A DNA stretch of 8,847 bases from DSOS01 sp035286585. Its GTDB lineage: Bacteria; Chloroflexota; Anaerolineae; Anaerolineales; UBA4823. Position numbers and translations under genes: made by a program. The stretch spans positions 1-8,847 of the forward strand of contig DATEDC010000041.1 of the NCBI GenBank assembly GCA_035286585.1, written 5' to 3'. Of this stretch, positions 1-7,291 are shown one piece after another (position 1 is the stretch's first letter; each line of letters opens with the position of its first letter). Below the pieces are notes generated by a model that was not told where the DNA came from, did no database searches, and saw only the letters and a program-made list of their open reading frames with translations.

Positions 1-1
1 C

Positions 2-826
2 CCGCCAGTATTGCTGGCCGGGCGCTGGTTCACCCAGGCGGAAGAAGATGAAACTGCTTATGTTGCAGTCCTGGGGAATGAACTTGCCAATCGATTGGCT
101 GGGGAACGCAACATCGTCATTGACCAGTTGGTTGGGCAGGAATGGAACACCTATACGATCATCGGCATTATGGAGGACTGGCCAGCGCTGCATTCGATGG
201 GATATTCATCCGATGTGGCGTACGCCCCGGTGGATGCGATTTACCCGAGCGCTGAGGAGTACCCGTTGGTTGGGCAGATTCCGTTCCAGATACCTGAAGG
301 GCTGGATTTCGAAGCCACCCTCGAACAACTGCGGCAGACGCTCAGGGAACACAAGAGCTCCTGGCTGGATGAACCGGAGAGCGAGCCACAAGTCGTGTTA
401 CCGGCTGTGCAACTGGCAGACCTGATCGTGTGGCGCAAGCGTTTTCACCTGGTGCTTGGCTTGTTCGCCGCCGTCTCGTTTTTCGTAGGGAGCGTGGGGG
501 CGATGAATTATATCTTCGTCTGGGTCGTCAGCCGGTGGCGTGAGATCGGGATTCGCCGCGCGGTTGGCGCCGATGTGAGGGCGATCTTCCGCCTGGTGAT
601 CAGCCAGTCCCTGTCCCTTAACCTGATATGCGCCCTATTGGGCAGTGTGGTTGGGACAGTCGTCGGTCTGCTTGTCCAGTTCAATCAAGACTGGCCGCTC
701 ACTTTTCACCCGTATTGGATCGCCGTGGCAGTTGGTTCAGGCCTGATGGCGACTTTTTTATTCGGCAGCCTTCCGGCCTCCTGGGCAGCTCGCTGTCCGC
801 CGATCGAATCGTTGCGCATGGAGTAA
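2..826 (+). CDS. ABC transporter permease, FtsX/MacB type (5' partial)
   Basis: This is the C-terminal 274 codons of a membrane permease; the frame is open to the left edge, so the true start lies outside the window. The first ~140 residues are an extracytoplasmic, MacB_PCD-like domain. A membrane helix follows (about GLFAAVSFFVGSVGAMNYIFV), then the cytoplasmic segment SRWREIGIRRAVGA, the hallmark coupling motif of FtsX-family permeases. Two further helices follow, and the end PASWAARCPPIESLRME matches the family's 'P...AA...P...LR.E' terminus. Such permeases pair with a LolD/MacB-type ATPase and use mechanotransmission across the membrane to export lipoproteins, peptides or drugs, or to activate cell-wall hydrolases. 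The adjacent downstream ATPase, only six bases away, supports this. The substrate cannot be read from the sequence. The family call is secure; the specific role is unknown. Confidence 0.93.
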   Translation, partial: PPVLLAGRWFTQAEEDETAYVAVLGNELANRLAGERNIVIDQLVGQEWNTYTIIGIMEDWPALHSMGYSSDVAYAPVDAIYPSAEEYPLVGQIPFQIPEGLDFEATLEQLRQTLREHKSSWLDEPESEPQVVLPAVQLADLIVWRKRFHLVLGLFAAVSFFVGSVGAMNYIFVWVVSRWREIGIRRAVGADVRAIFRLVISQSLSLNLICALLGSVVGTVVGLLVQFNQDWPLTFHPYWIAVAVGSGLMATFLFGSLPASWAARCPPIESLRME

Positions 827-832
827 ACGATC

Positions 833-1504
833 ATGAGCGAAGCGTTGGTCGAATTGTGGGACGTCTCAAGGCATTTTCGAAAAGGAGCTGGGATTATCCG
901 AGCCGTAGACCGTGTTTGCCTGCAGGTCTCACCCGGGGAATTCCTGGCCATTCAAGGACCTTCCGGCAGCGGAAAATCCACACTCTTGCACCTGATCGGC
1001 GCCCTCGATTGGCCGACTGAAGGCGATGTGATTTTTAACGGCGTCAATCTCTCTCGATTAAGTGACCGGTCGCTTTCGAAGCTACGCAGCCAGCAGATTG
1101 GAATCGTCTTCCAGAGTTTTAATCTTATCCCCGATATGAATGTTCTGGAAAACGTCGCATTGCCGCTGAAGTACGCGGGTGCAAAAAATGATCGAGAAAA
1201 GCGCGCCCTGGAGGTAATCGAAGCGGTGGGTCTTCTGGATCGGGCGAATCATCGCCCGAACGAATTGAGCGGCGGCGAGGAGCAAAGGGTGGCTTTTGCG
1301 CGAGCCTTGGTGAACCAGCCGGACATCTTGCTGGCGGACGAGCCGACCGGCAATCTCGATTCACAAAACCGTGCCATGATTCTGGATATTTTGCACAGTG
1401 TTCACGCCAGAGGTCAAACCATCATCGTCGTGACGCATGATCCAACCGTTGCAGACGCAGCCCAACGAAAGTTGTGGATGCTGGACGGGAAGATCCATCA
1501 GTAA
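833..1504 (+). CDS. ABC transporter ATP-binding protein, LolD/MacB type
   Basis: This is a complete 223-residue nucleotide-binding subunit that powers the permease encoded just upstream. All expected motifs are present: Walker A GPSGSGKST (residues 42-50), Q-loop Gln94 in VFQSFNLIP, signature LSGGEEQR (145-152), Walker B ILLADE (165-170), D-loop NLDS (174-177) and H-loop His202 in VVTHD. The length and the sequence 'FQSFNLIPDMNVLENVALPLKYAG' pattern around 93-116 are typical of the MacB/LolD/FtsE group (the 3.A.1.122/125 type) rather than of importer ATPases. The ATG start is preceded by GGAG at 820-823, nine bases upstream and overlapping the permease stop codon, so translation of the two genes is probably coupled. 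The glutamates in the signature are a tolerated variant. It acts as a dimer on the cytoplasmic face of the membrane. The exported substrate is unknown. Confidence 0.95.
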   Translation: MSEALVELWDVSRHFRKGAGIIRAVDRVCLQVSPGEFLAIQGPSGSGKSTLLHLIGALDWPTEGDVIFNGVNLSRLSDRSLSKLRSQQIGIVFQSFNLIPDMNVLENVALPLKYAGAKNDREKRALEVIEAVGLLDRANHRPNELSGGEEQRVAFARALVNQPDILLADEPTGNLDSQNRAMILDILHSVHARGQTIIVVTHDPTVADAAQRKLWMLDGKIHQ

Positions 1505-1579
1505 ATTTATGTCCATAGTCGTTCCAAACGCTGGTTGATTCCCAAGGCATGCCAGACCCCCTCAACGAACAGGCCAGAG

Positions 1580-1611
1580 CATGCCATCTCGATCAAGAAA
1601 CAGATGGCATG
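1580..1611. terminator. Inverted repeat between convergent genes, possible bidirectional terminator
   Basis: A perfect 10-bp inverted repeat, CATGCCATCT (1580-1589) and AGATGGCATG (1602-1611), encloses a 12-base loop in the 120-base gap between the stop of the ABC ATPase (1504) and the stop of the minus-strand cyclase gene (1625). The position suits a shared terminator for the two converging transcripts. The plus-strand tail AGTTTAAAAG has only a short T run and the minus-strand tail is not T-rich, so it is not a textbook intrinsic terminator. Confidence 0.45.
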
Positions 1612-1624
1612 AGTTTAAAAGTTG

Positions 1625-4600
1625 TCAACCCATCCCAATCCTGGTCAGGGCGTTTACCCTGTAGGCATCGCGCAGCTCACCATCCTGAAACTGCCTGGCG
1701 AGTTCCTCCACCACGGCCCTGGCCTGATTGCGCTTGGATTGGGCCTGATCATGGTGACTTGCGTTAACCAGCGCTCGAGCAGACCAGTTACATGCCTGCC
1801 AGAGCATGGGGCGCATGCCCAAAGCCCTGGCGTCTGATTCGGCTTGCTCGAAGGAGGCCAGACTTTTATCCACTTCACTCCGGGCTAGATGCACCTGCCC
1901 GGCTGCCAGGGCTGTCAGCGGGTACAGGTGGCGCATGCCCCGTTCCCGGGCGTAGGCCTGAGCCTGCTCAACCAGGCTCAATGCCTCGTCCAGATTCCCC
2001 CGAATGCAGGCCAGCAAGCCTGCGCCCGCCAGGTGGCGCGGCCGCTCCAGATTTGAAAATATTGTCGGGTAGCTCAACCCTTTTTGGAAGACCTGCTCGG
2101 CCATCTCCTGATCGCCCATGGCAATGGCGCAATACCCGAGGTCCGCCCAAACAACGCCGCCGGTCAGCGCACCGACAGGGGACTCCAGCAGGCGCAGGGC
2201 ATGTTTATGGAGCTCAAGGACCTTATCGGTAAAATGCCCACTGATCTCAAGATAGATAGAACCGAGCGTTCCCAAAGGCGGCACCAAAATATAGGGCAGA
2301 TATTGTTCCAGAGGCAGGGCGTTTTGTACCGCGGTTTGCCCAAAATCCAACGCTCGCTCGTAATCACCCTGCCAGCAAGCAAGCTGAGCCAGGAGCCAGT
2401 TGGCGAGCCCAACCGATTCGAGCGCGCCTATCTTCATGGCAATTTGCAACCCCTCATTAAGCGCGGCTCGAGCGGAATCAAAATCTCCGTTGCGGATGTA
2501 GCACATGGGCAGGGTAAAACTAAGCACCCAGGATTCATGCATCCGGTCGCCGACTTCACGGCTGACATCGAGGGCTTCCAGGGCCTTTTCGAACGCCTCT
2601 TCGAAGCGGGTCATGTACAGGAGGCTGGAGGAGACATGTTCCAGTCCCAGGGCCATGTACTCGCGGCTGCCCACCTGCTCACCTATTTCCACCAGCTCGT
2701 CCATGTGTAGCATGGCGCTGTCAAAATCAGCCTGGGCGGTGCACATCTGGCAGCGGATCAGGGCAGTCTCCCCGGCGCCGGATACGTCGTCGTGCTCCGC
2801 AGAAAGTTTCTCAGCGCGTGCCAGATATACTTCAGCTTCTTGAAATTGTCCCATGTAAAGGGCGGCCAGTGAAGCCAATTTGTTCAACGCCGAGATCTGC
2901 ATGGATATATCCTGGCTGTTCTCTGCCAGATCAAGCATCTCATTGAATGTTTTTTGTGCCTCAGGGATTCGATAGGCATTTGTCAGTGTCTGGCCCAGGC
3001 CTTCATAAGCTCGGCGAACCAATTCCGGATGGTTAAGAGCGGTACGCAGGTTGAGAACCTGATTGTAATAATCAATCGCTTCGGCAGTGGCATACGCCCG
3101 GGCTGCCCGGTCGCCAGCCTGCACCAGGTAAGGCAATGCCTGGTTGGGTTGGCGGGCTTCGAGCAGGTGGCGCCCAATCTCGCCAACCAGGTCTGGCTGC
3201 GCATGAATCAGGGCTTCCGCCGCCCGGTGATGCAGCTCGCGGCGCTTGCTGAGCAAGATCGAATTGTAAGCCGCTTCCTGGGTCAGGACGTGCTTGAATA
3301 TATAGGTCCGCTGGGGATGGCGAGCTACTTCGCGCACCAGCTCCCTGCGTTGCAGCTCGGCCAGGTGGGCCTCCAGAGCCCCATCGGCTTCGTGAGCGCC
3401 GTCGGCTTCGAGCACCCGAGCCAGAATGTCCTCAGAGAATTCGCGCCCCAGCACCGCCGCGCCCTGAAGAAGGCGGCGGGTATTTTCATCCAACCGATCC
3501 AGGCGAGAGGTGATCACCCCCGCCAGCGTATCGGGCAGGGCGATATCCTTGATCTCCTGCGCCGCCCGCCAGTGGCTGTTTTCCCGAATCACCAGACCCC
3601 GGTCGAGCAAGGAGCGGATTACTTCCTCAACGAAAAATGGATTGCCTTCAGATTTGTCCAGGATGAGCTGGCGCACACTTTCAGGTAAGTCCTCGATGTG
3701 CAGCAGGCTGGTAATCAACTGGCGCGACTGATCCTTATCCAGCGGATCGAGGTGGACGGCCTGATAGCGGTGAGGGTAATCCCGCTCGGCAGACTGGTGG
3801 AAACCCCAGGATGGCTCCTGACGGTGCGGGCGGAACGCGGCGATCATCATCAAGGGGAGGCGGTCGGTCAACGGCAGTAAAGACTGGAGCAGCTCCAGGG
3901 AGGTCGGATCGATCCAGTGCAGGTCGTCCAGGAAAAGCACCAATCTTTGGCTGAGGGCTAATTTTTCGATTAATTCGCGCACGGAGTTGAAGATCAAGCC
4001 ACGCAGGTGCGGCGGCTCGAGGTATTTGACCCGCTCGGCCTCCTCCGGATTCAACCCGACGCCCAACATGGTGGCAAAGAAGGGCGCTACGGATTCGCCC
4101 TGCCCAGGATGAAAAGCCTCCAGCACGCTTTTGATCCGAGCGTAGCGGCCAGCATCCGTTTGCTCAGCTCCCAGCTCAAAGAACCCGCGGAATATGTCGC
4201 TAAACGGCGCAAATGGCGTGTTGGTCTCGTAAGATAAGGAGCGACCTTCCAGCCAGAGTACGCTCAATGCGCTGCCAGCCTGTATGCTGTTATGCAGCTC
4301 GACGACCAGGCGGGATTTCCCCAGGCCTGCTTCTCCGATCACCGAGATAATCCCCCCAGCGCCCCCCTGCAACCTGGAGAGGGCAGCTCCCATGGCAGCC
4401 ATAGGCGCTTCGCGGCCGATCAGCGGCGCTTCCAGCCCGGCGATGCCGCGAAGACGCCCCGGCTCAGCCTTGACAGCCAACACCCGGTAAGCGTTCACCC
4501 GCTCCGCTCTCCCTTTGACCTCGACCTCCCCCAGGGGCTCGATGTCAAACAGCGGCCGGACCAGCCTGTGGGTCGGCTCGGCGATCTGCACCGTGCCAGG

Positions 4601-5332
4601 TTGGGCGGTTTGCTCCATGCGGGCTGCCAGGTTGATGGCGTCGCCCATGGCAGTGTATTCCATGCGCAGATCGGAACCCACCGCCCCAACCACCACCAAC
4701 CCGGTATTGATGCCCACGCGCACATCCAGAACAATACCCCACTGCTGGTTGACCTGAGCGCAATAGCGTCCAATCGCCTGCACGATCTCCAGGCCCGCCA
4801 GTACGGCGCGCTGGGGATCGTCTTCGTGGGCAATCGGCGCGCCGAAGAACGCCAGCAGCCCATCGCCCATCAAGCGGGCGACGGTGCCTTCGTAGCGATA
4901 CACCGGCCGGATCATGTGCTCGAAAGCGCCGTTCATGATAGAAGCCCAATCTTCGGGATCTAATTCTGAGGCGGCGGAAGTGGAACCTTTCACATCGCAG
5001 AACAACATGGTGACAACCCGGCGCTCGCTCTCCATGGCGCCGGCGCGCCGGGCGACCTCCAGCTTGGAGAGCAGCTCCTTGGGGATGTAGCGATTCAGCA
5101 GATCACCCGGGGCCTGTGCGGGTTCTATAGCCGGGGGAGCTATATCGGATGCGGCAGAAGGAACCTGACTCTCACCCTCTGCAGTGACAGGATGCCCGCA
5201 GTTGAAGCAGAAGCGCGCGTCGGCGGGCAGACTGGTGCCGCAATTGGCGCAGGTGATCGCGAGAGCATTCCCGCAATTCAGGCAAAACCTGGCGCTGGCT
5301 GGGTTCACCGTCTGGCATTTTGGACAGATCAC
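1625..5332 (-). CDS. Zinc-ribbon / class III nucleotide cyclase / STAND ATPase / TPR protein
   Basis: This is a 1235-residue cytoplasmic signalling protein. Domains in order: (1) two zinc ribbons with C3/C6/C17/C20 and C28/C31/C42/C45; (2) a linker with PKELLSKLEVARRAG; (3) a class III adenylate/guanylate cyclase domain, about 103-286, with metal aspartates D113 (FCDVKGST) and D157 (MGDGLLAFFG) and transition-state residues N234 and R238 (INLAAR); (4) an AAA_16/STAND ATPase, about 302-700, with LIGRE (304-308), Walker A GEAGLGKS (333-340), Walker B LVLFLDD (464-470) and GNPFFVEE (563-570); (5) a helical TPR-like region, about 700-1215. The substrate-lysine position is Arg153, and the usual aspartate partner is Thr227; the threonine is a class IIIb trait. 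The protein probably converts ATP to cAMP (or another NTP to its cyclic form) under control of ligand-driven ATPase/TPR rearrangement, but the arginine makes activity uncertain. The start is GTG: an in-frame TGA lies four codons upstream, no ATG is available in frame, and GAGGTGA precedes it. The gene is monocistronic here. Confidence 0.93.
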   Translation of the reverse strand: MICPKCQTVNPASARFCLNCGNALAITCANCGTSLPADARFCFNCGHPVTAEGESQVPSAASDIAPPAIEPAQAPGDLLNRYIPKELLSKLEVARRAGAMESERRVVTMLFCDVKGSTSAASELDPEDWASIMNGAFEHMIRPVYRYEGTVARLMGDGLLAFFGAPIAHEDDPQRAVLAGLEIVQAIGRYCAQVNQQWGIVLDVRVGINTGLVVVGAVGSDLRMEYTAMGDAINLAARMEQTAQPGTVQIAEPTHRLVRPLFDIEPLGEVEVKGRAERVNAYRVLAVKAEPGRLRGIAGLEAPLIGREAPMAAMGAALSRLQGGAGGIISVIGEAGLGKSRLVVELHNSIQAGSALSVLWLEGRSLSYETNTPFAPFSDIFRGFFELGAEQTDAGRYARIKSVLEAFHPGQGESVAPFFATMLGVGLNPEEAERVKYLEPPHLRGLIFNSVRELIEKLALSQRLVLFLDDLHWIDPTSLELLQSLLPLTDRLPLMMIAAFRPHRQEPSWGFHQSAERDYPHRYQAVHLDPLDKDQSRQLITSLLHIEDLPESVRQLILDKSEGNPFFVEEVIRSLLDRGLVIRENSHWRAAQEIKDIALPDTLAGVITSRLDRLDENTRRLLQGAAVLGREFSEDILARVLEADGAHEADGALEAHLAELQRRELVREVARHPQRTYIFKHVLTQEAAYNSILLSKRRELHHRAAEALIHAQPDLVGEIGRHLLEARQPNQALPYLVQAGDRAARAYATAEAIDYYNQVLNLRTALNHPELVRRAYEGLGQTLTNAYRIPEAQKTFNEMLDLAENSQDISMQISALNKLASLAALYMGQFQEAEVYLARAEKLSAEHDDVSGAGETALIRCQMCTAQADFDSAMLHMDELVEIGEQVGSREYMALGLEHVSSSLLYMTRFEEAFEKALEALDVSREVGDRMHESWVLSFTLPMCYIRNGDFDSARAALNEGLQIAMKIGALESVGLANWLLAQLACWQGDYERALDFGQTAVQNALPLEQYLPYILVPPLGTLGSIYLEISGHFTDKVLELHKHALRLLESPVGALTGGVVWADLGYCAIAMGDQEMAEQVFQKGLSYPTIFSNLERPRHLAGAGLLACIRGNLDEALSLVEQAQAYARERGMRHLYPLTALAAGQVHLARSEVDKSLASFEQAESDARALGMRPMLWQACNWSARALVNASHHDQAQSKRNQARAVVEELARQFQDGELRDAYRVNALTRIGMG

Positions 5333-5336
5333 GCAT

Positions 5337-5343
5337 TCACCTC
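5337..5343 (-). promoter_or_regulatory. Shine-Dalgarno site of the cyclase gene, fixes the GTG start
   Basis: On the minus strand GAGGTGA lies four bases upstream of the GTG at 5332-5330. It matches the anti-Shine-Dalgarno sequence well. The in-frame TGA at 5344-5342 overlaps it, so no longer reading frame is possible, and the GTG gives an N-terminus that begins directly with the first zinc-ribbon CPKC. An ATG two bases before the GTG is out of frame and would not give this protein. Confidence 0.75.
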
Positions 5344-5416
5344 ATTTCAGGATGCGGGCTCGCCCTCACCCCACAGGCTGATATGCACTTCGATCATTGA
5401 CCCCCGATGGGTGTAA

Positions 5417-5433
5417 ATCATGCTGGTCATGAT
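5417..5433. repeat. Short palindrome ATCATG-N5-CATGAT, operator-like
   Basis: Two perfect 6-base arms are separated by CTGGT, 85 bases upstream of the cyclase start codon. The size and spacing resemble a dimeric regulator site, and it would lie between the putative -10 box and the start codon on the minus strand. A 6-base arm pair can arise by chance, so function is only a suggestion. Confidence 0.25.
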
Positions 5434-5467
5434 GAACTCTTTCCACGCACGTAGCGGAATTAATACA

Positions 5468-5498
5468 ATTATAATCTGAATTCTCCTCATTAAACCAA
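5468..5498 (-). promoter_or_regulatory. Putative promoter for the cyclase gene
   Basis: On the minus strand a perfect TATAAT lies at 5473-5468. A weak -35 candidate, TTGGTT, is at 5498-5493 with a long 19-base spacer. Transcription from here would give a leader of roughly 125-130 bases. The box is part of the self-complementary ATTATAAT (5468-5475), so the plus strand also carries a TATAAT at 5470-5475, although no convincing plus-strand -35 hexamer is present. The surrounding bases 5460-5495 are the most AT-rich part of the spacer. Confidence 0.3.
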
Positions 5499-5542
5499 GG
5501 ATAGCCTGCCAACGCGCCAGGAGCGCTTAAAAGCTGTCAGTA

Positions 5543-5611
5543 AACCTCCCGCAGGTTGGCAATATACACCAGGAGTGTGCTCAAGCAAGACCTGCGGGAG
5601 GTTATTCTTTT
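5543..5611 (+). terminator. Strong 14-bp inverted repeat with T-rich tail, terminator- or attenuator-like
   Basis: AACCTCCCGCAGGT (5543-5556) and its exact complement ACCTGCGGGAGGTT (5590-5603) flank a 33-base loop. On the plus strand the stem is followed by ATTCTTTT, the arrangement of an intrinsic terminator. No gene ends upstream on this strand, so a plain gene-end terminator is odd. It could act in the untranslated leader of the secreted-protein gene, end a small transcript, or be a dispersed palindromic repeat. Each arm is also itself a small quasi-palindrome (ACCT-N5-AGGT), so two small hairpins compete with the long stem. Confidence 0.5.
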
Positions 5612-5737
5612 ACCTCTTCTTAATACACCTGATGCGTCTCCTTATCCCACCGAACTGCTGGACTCTGATAAAATGGACAATCTCCCAGTCGGCTCTCCGG
5701 GAGTTAGCATTGAAGTTGAGGATAACCTTCTCGCCTT

Positions 5738-7291
5738 ATGCCGATAAAATCGCCAGATCATTCAAACATCTCAGCGAAGCTGTTATCAAGCTTTGCCCGA
5801 AATCATCGCGGGTGCATATTCATTGTTTTGGCATTCTTCGTCGCCCTCTTTCCCCTGGCGGACGTTCTCCACAGCCAGGTCACAGCAAGTACCCTGGTCT
5901 CGCCAAGCGCTGATTTCAGGCCGGTCGGTCTCAGCAGCGAGAACTCCCTGGCGGGACCAAGCTACCTGCCTCTCATCTTCAAACAGTCTGAAAACCTCCC
6001 GCCAATCGGTCCTTACCGGGTCAACATCCCTTTTTTTAATGGCGATGTGCAGTTCACTGAGACCGCGATTTTCTGGTTCGGCAAAGTTAATCTCACTGAA
6101 AACTACGTGGATGTCCGCCTGGGCTACACGAATGAGGAATTGTACATTCGCCTGGCAGCCTTCGACCGTCGCTTGTGGTATGACACTACTCCAACCCCAG
6201 GCGAACTGACCGCCTGGGATGCAGCCAGCCTGTACTTGGATTTGGACGCGAACCCAGGTAAAACGCCCGGCATTAGCGATTACCAATTTGTAGGCCAGCT
6301 TAACTGGTACGAATCACGAACAGAATTCCAGACTGCATATCGAGGGGACGGTTTTGGTTGGGTGACTGCTCCAGTGCCATTCACGACCCTATCCAGATAT
6401 CGGGGTGACCAACCCAATAACGATGTGGACGACAGCGGTTGGACCCTCACCTACCGTATCCCTTTCGCCAGCCTTGGACTCGAGCACCCGCCACTGGATG
6501 GGCGCGTCTGGGGCCTGGCTGTAACGCTCCACGACAGGGACAACGCTGCCGGAACGTCGATAGCGGCTAAATCCTGGCCGCCAGCCATGTCACCCGGAAA
6601 TCCGCAAACCTGGGGTCAATTAGCCTTCGGTCTTCCCGCTCGTTCGACTCCTCCTCTAACGCCATCCGGAACTACTACGATCCGCCACGGACTGAACGGG
6701 GCTGGGGTGGTGGATGGTATGGCAGGCGGCGGCACCACTTGCGGCTCCGGACTTGATTTCTGGGAAGAGTGGGGAGAGGCGAATTACGCCGGCGCCAGCC
6801 AGGTGAACGTCCAGAATCAGTTTGACGTGGCGGATTGGCCGTGTTTCTCCAAGGTTTATATCACCTTCCCTCTGGATTCCATCCCCCCTGCGGTGGAGGT
6901 CATCTCGGCTACCTTGACCCTGTACCAGTTCGGCAACGCGGGCCAGGAAAGCGAGGTCGATCCCCCCATATCTCTTATCCAGGTCTTTACCATCGCTGAT
7001 GACTGGGAGGAGACTGAATTGAACTGGAACAACGCTCCCTTCGCTTCGCAGAACGTCAGCCGGGCCTGGGTAGAACCTATCAGCGACGATCCCGGTCTGC
7101 CCGGAGCGCCCAGAACGTGGGACGTAAGCCAGGCCGTTGCCGAAGCGCTCGTGGCGGGTACACCTTTGAGGCTGGCGCTGTACTCTGCGGATGGCGACTA
7201 TCACAGCGGCAAGTATTTCTACTCTTCAGACATAGGCGTCTGGAACGCCGGAGGGCGCCCAACGCTCACGGTCGTCTGGGGGAATCCGTAA
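5738..7291 (+). CDS. Secreted two-module beta protein: CBM9/DOMON-like plus DNRLRE (CBM96-like)
   Basis: This 517-residue protein appears to be exported. A basic N-terminal stretch (RNHRG, 21-25) precedes a hydrophobic core (about 26-41); cleavage is plausible near VTA-S (50/51). No lipobox is seen. The mature N-terminus has SYLPLIFKQ (75-83), a short motif I associate with exported Chloroflexota proteins. Residues about 90-298 resemble a CBM9-like/DOMON beta sandwich, with ELYIRLAAFD, LYLDLDANPG, WTLTYRIPFASLG and WGLAVTLHDRD in family order. Residues about 312-515 are a DNRLRE domain: TTTIRHGLNGAG start, ATLTLYQFG, WEETELNWNNAP (423-434), RTWDVSQAV and the SSD...RPTLTVVW end. Two cysteines, C335 and C369, in the second module could form a disulfide. 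No catalytic domain is present, so binding, adhesion or a structural surface role is likely; the ligand is unknown. ATG 5738 is chosen because it gives the full signal peptide, but its ribosome site is weak (GAGG sits 16 bases upstream). Confidence 0.85.
   Translation: MPIKSPDHSNISAKLLSSFARNHRGCIFIVLAFFVALFPLADVLHSQVTASTLVSPSADFRPVGLSSENSLAGPSYLPLIFKQSENLPPIGPYRVNIPFFNGDVQFTETAIFWFGKVNLTENYVDVRLGYTNEELYIRLAAFDRRLWYDTTPTPGELTAWDAASLYLDLDANPGKTPGISDYQFVGQLNWYESRTEFQTAYRGDGFGWVTAPVPFTTLSRYRGDQPNNDVDDSGWTLTYRIPFASLGLEHPPLDGRVWGLAVTLHDRDNAAGTSIAAKSWPPAMSPGNPQTWGQLAFGLPARSTPPLTPSGTTTIRHGLNGAGVVDGMAGGGTTCGSGLDFWEEWGEANYAGASQVNVQNQFDVADWPCFSKVYITFPLDSIPPAVEVISATLTLYQFGNAGQESEVDPPISLIQVFTIADDWEETELNWNNAPFASQNVSRAWVEPISDDPGLPGAPRTWDVSQAVAEALVAGTPLRLALYSADGDYHSGKYFYSSDIGVWNAGGRPTLTVVWGNP

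Larger units (their letters stand above)
5333..5737. other. Divergent intergenic region (405 bases)
   Basis: This spacer separates the start of the minus-strand cyclase gene from the start of the plus-strand secreted-protein gene and must hold the promoters of both. It contains a 17-base palindrome (5417-5433), an AT-rich patch with the self-complementary box ATTATAAT (5468-5475), and a long inverted repeat (5543-5603) followed by a T-rich run. The only open frames here (for example 5556-5747) have TTG or internal starts, no family resemblance and no good ribosome site, so I see no gene. Confidence 0.7.

Noticed and set aside
1265..1292. LSGGEEQR as a degenerate ABC signature indicating an inactive ATPase
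   Set aside because: The core LSGG and the following QR are intact, and Walker A, Walker B, Q-, D- and H-loops are all present. Acidic residues at these variable positions are common.
2954..3688. 244-codon open frame on the plus strand, and others (2084-2710, 4292-4963) inside the cyclase gene
   Set aside because: All are antisense shadows of the 1235-residue cyclase/ATPase/TPR protein, whose domain motifs are unmistakable.
5646..5674. TAAAAT (5669-5674) as the -10 box of the secreted-protein promoter
   Set aside because: It matches five of six consensus bases, but no -35-like hexamer lies at a suitable distance (CCCACC is found there).
5556..5747. 63-codon open frame in the divergent spacer
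   Set aside because: It starts at a TTG inside the inverted repeat, overlaps the next gene start, has no ribosome site and matches no family I know.
6339..6409. Two YRGD tripeptide-type motifs (residues 201-204 and 221-224) in the secreted protein, suggesting integrin binding
   Set aside because: RGD is short and arises often by chance. Both copies sit in a beta-sandwich module with no other sign of host interaction.
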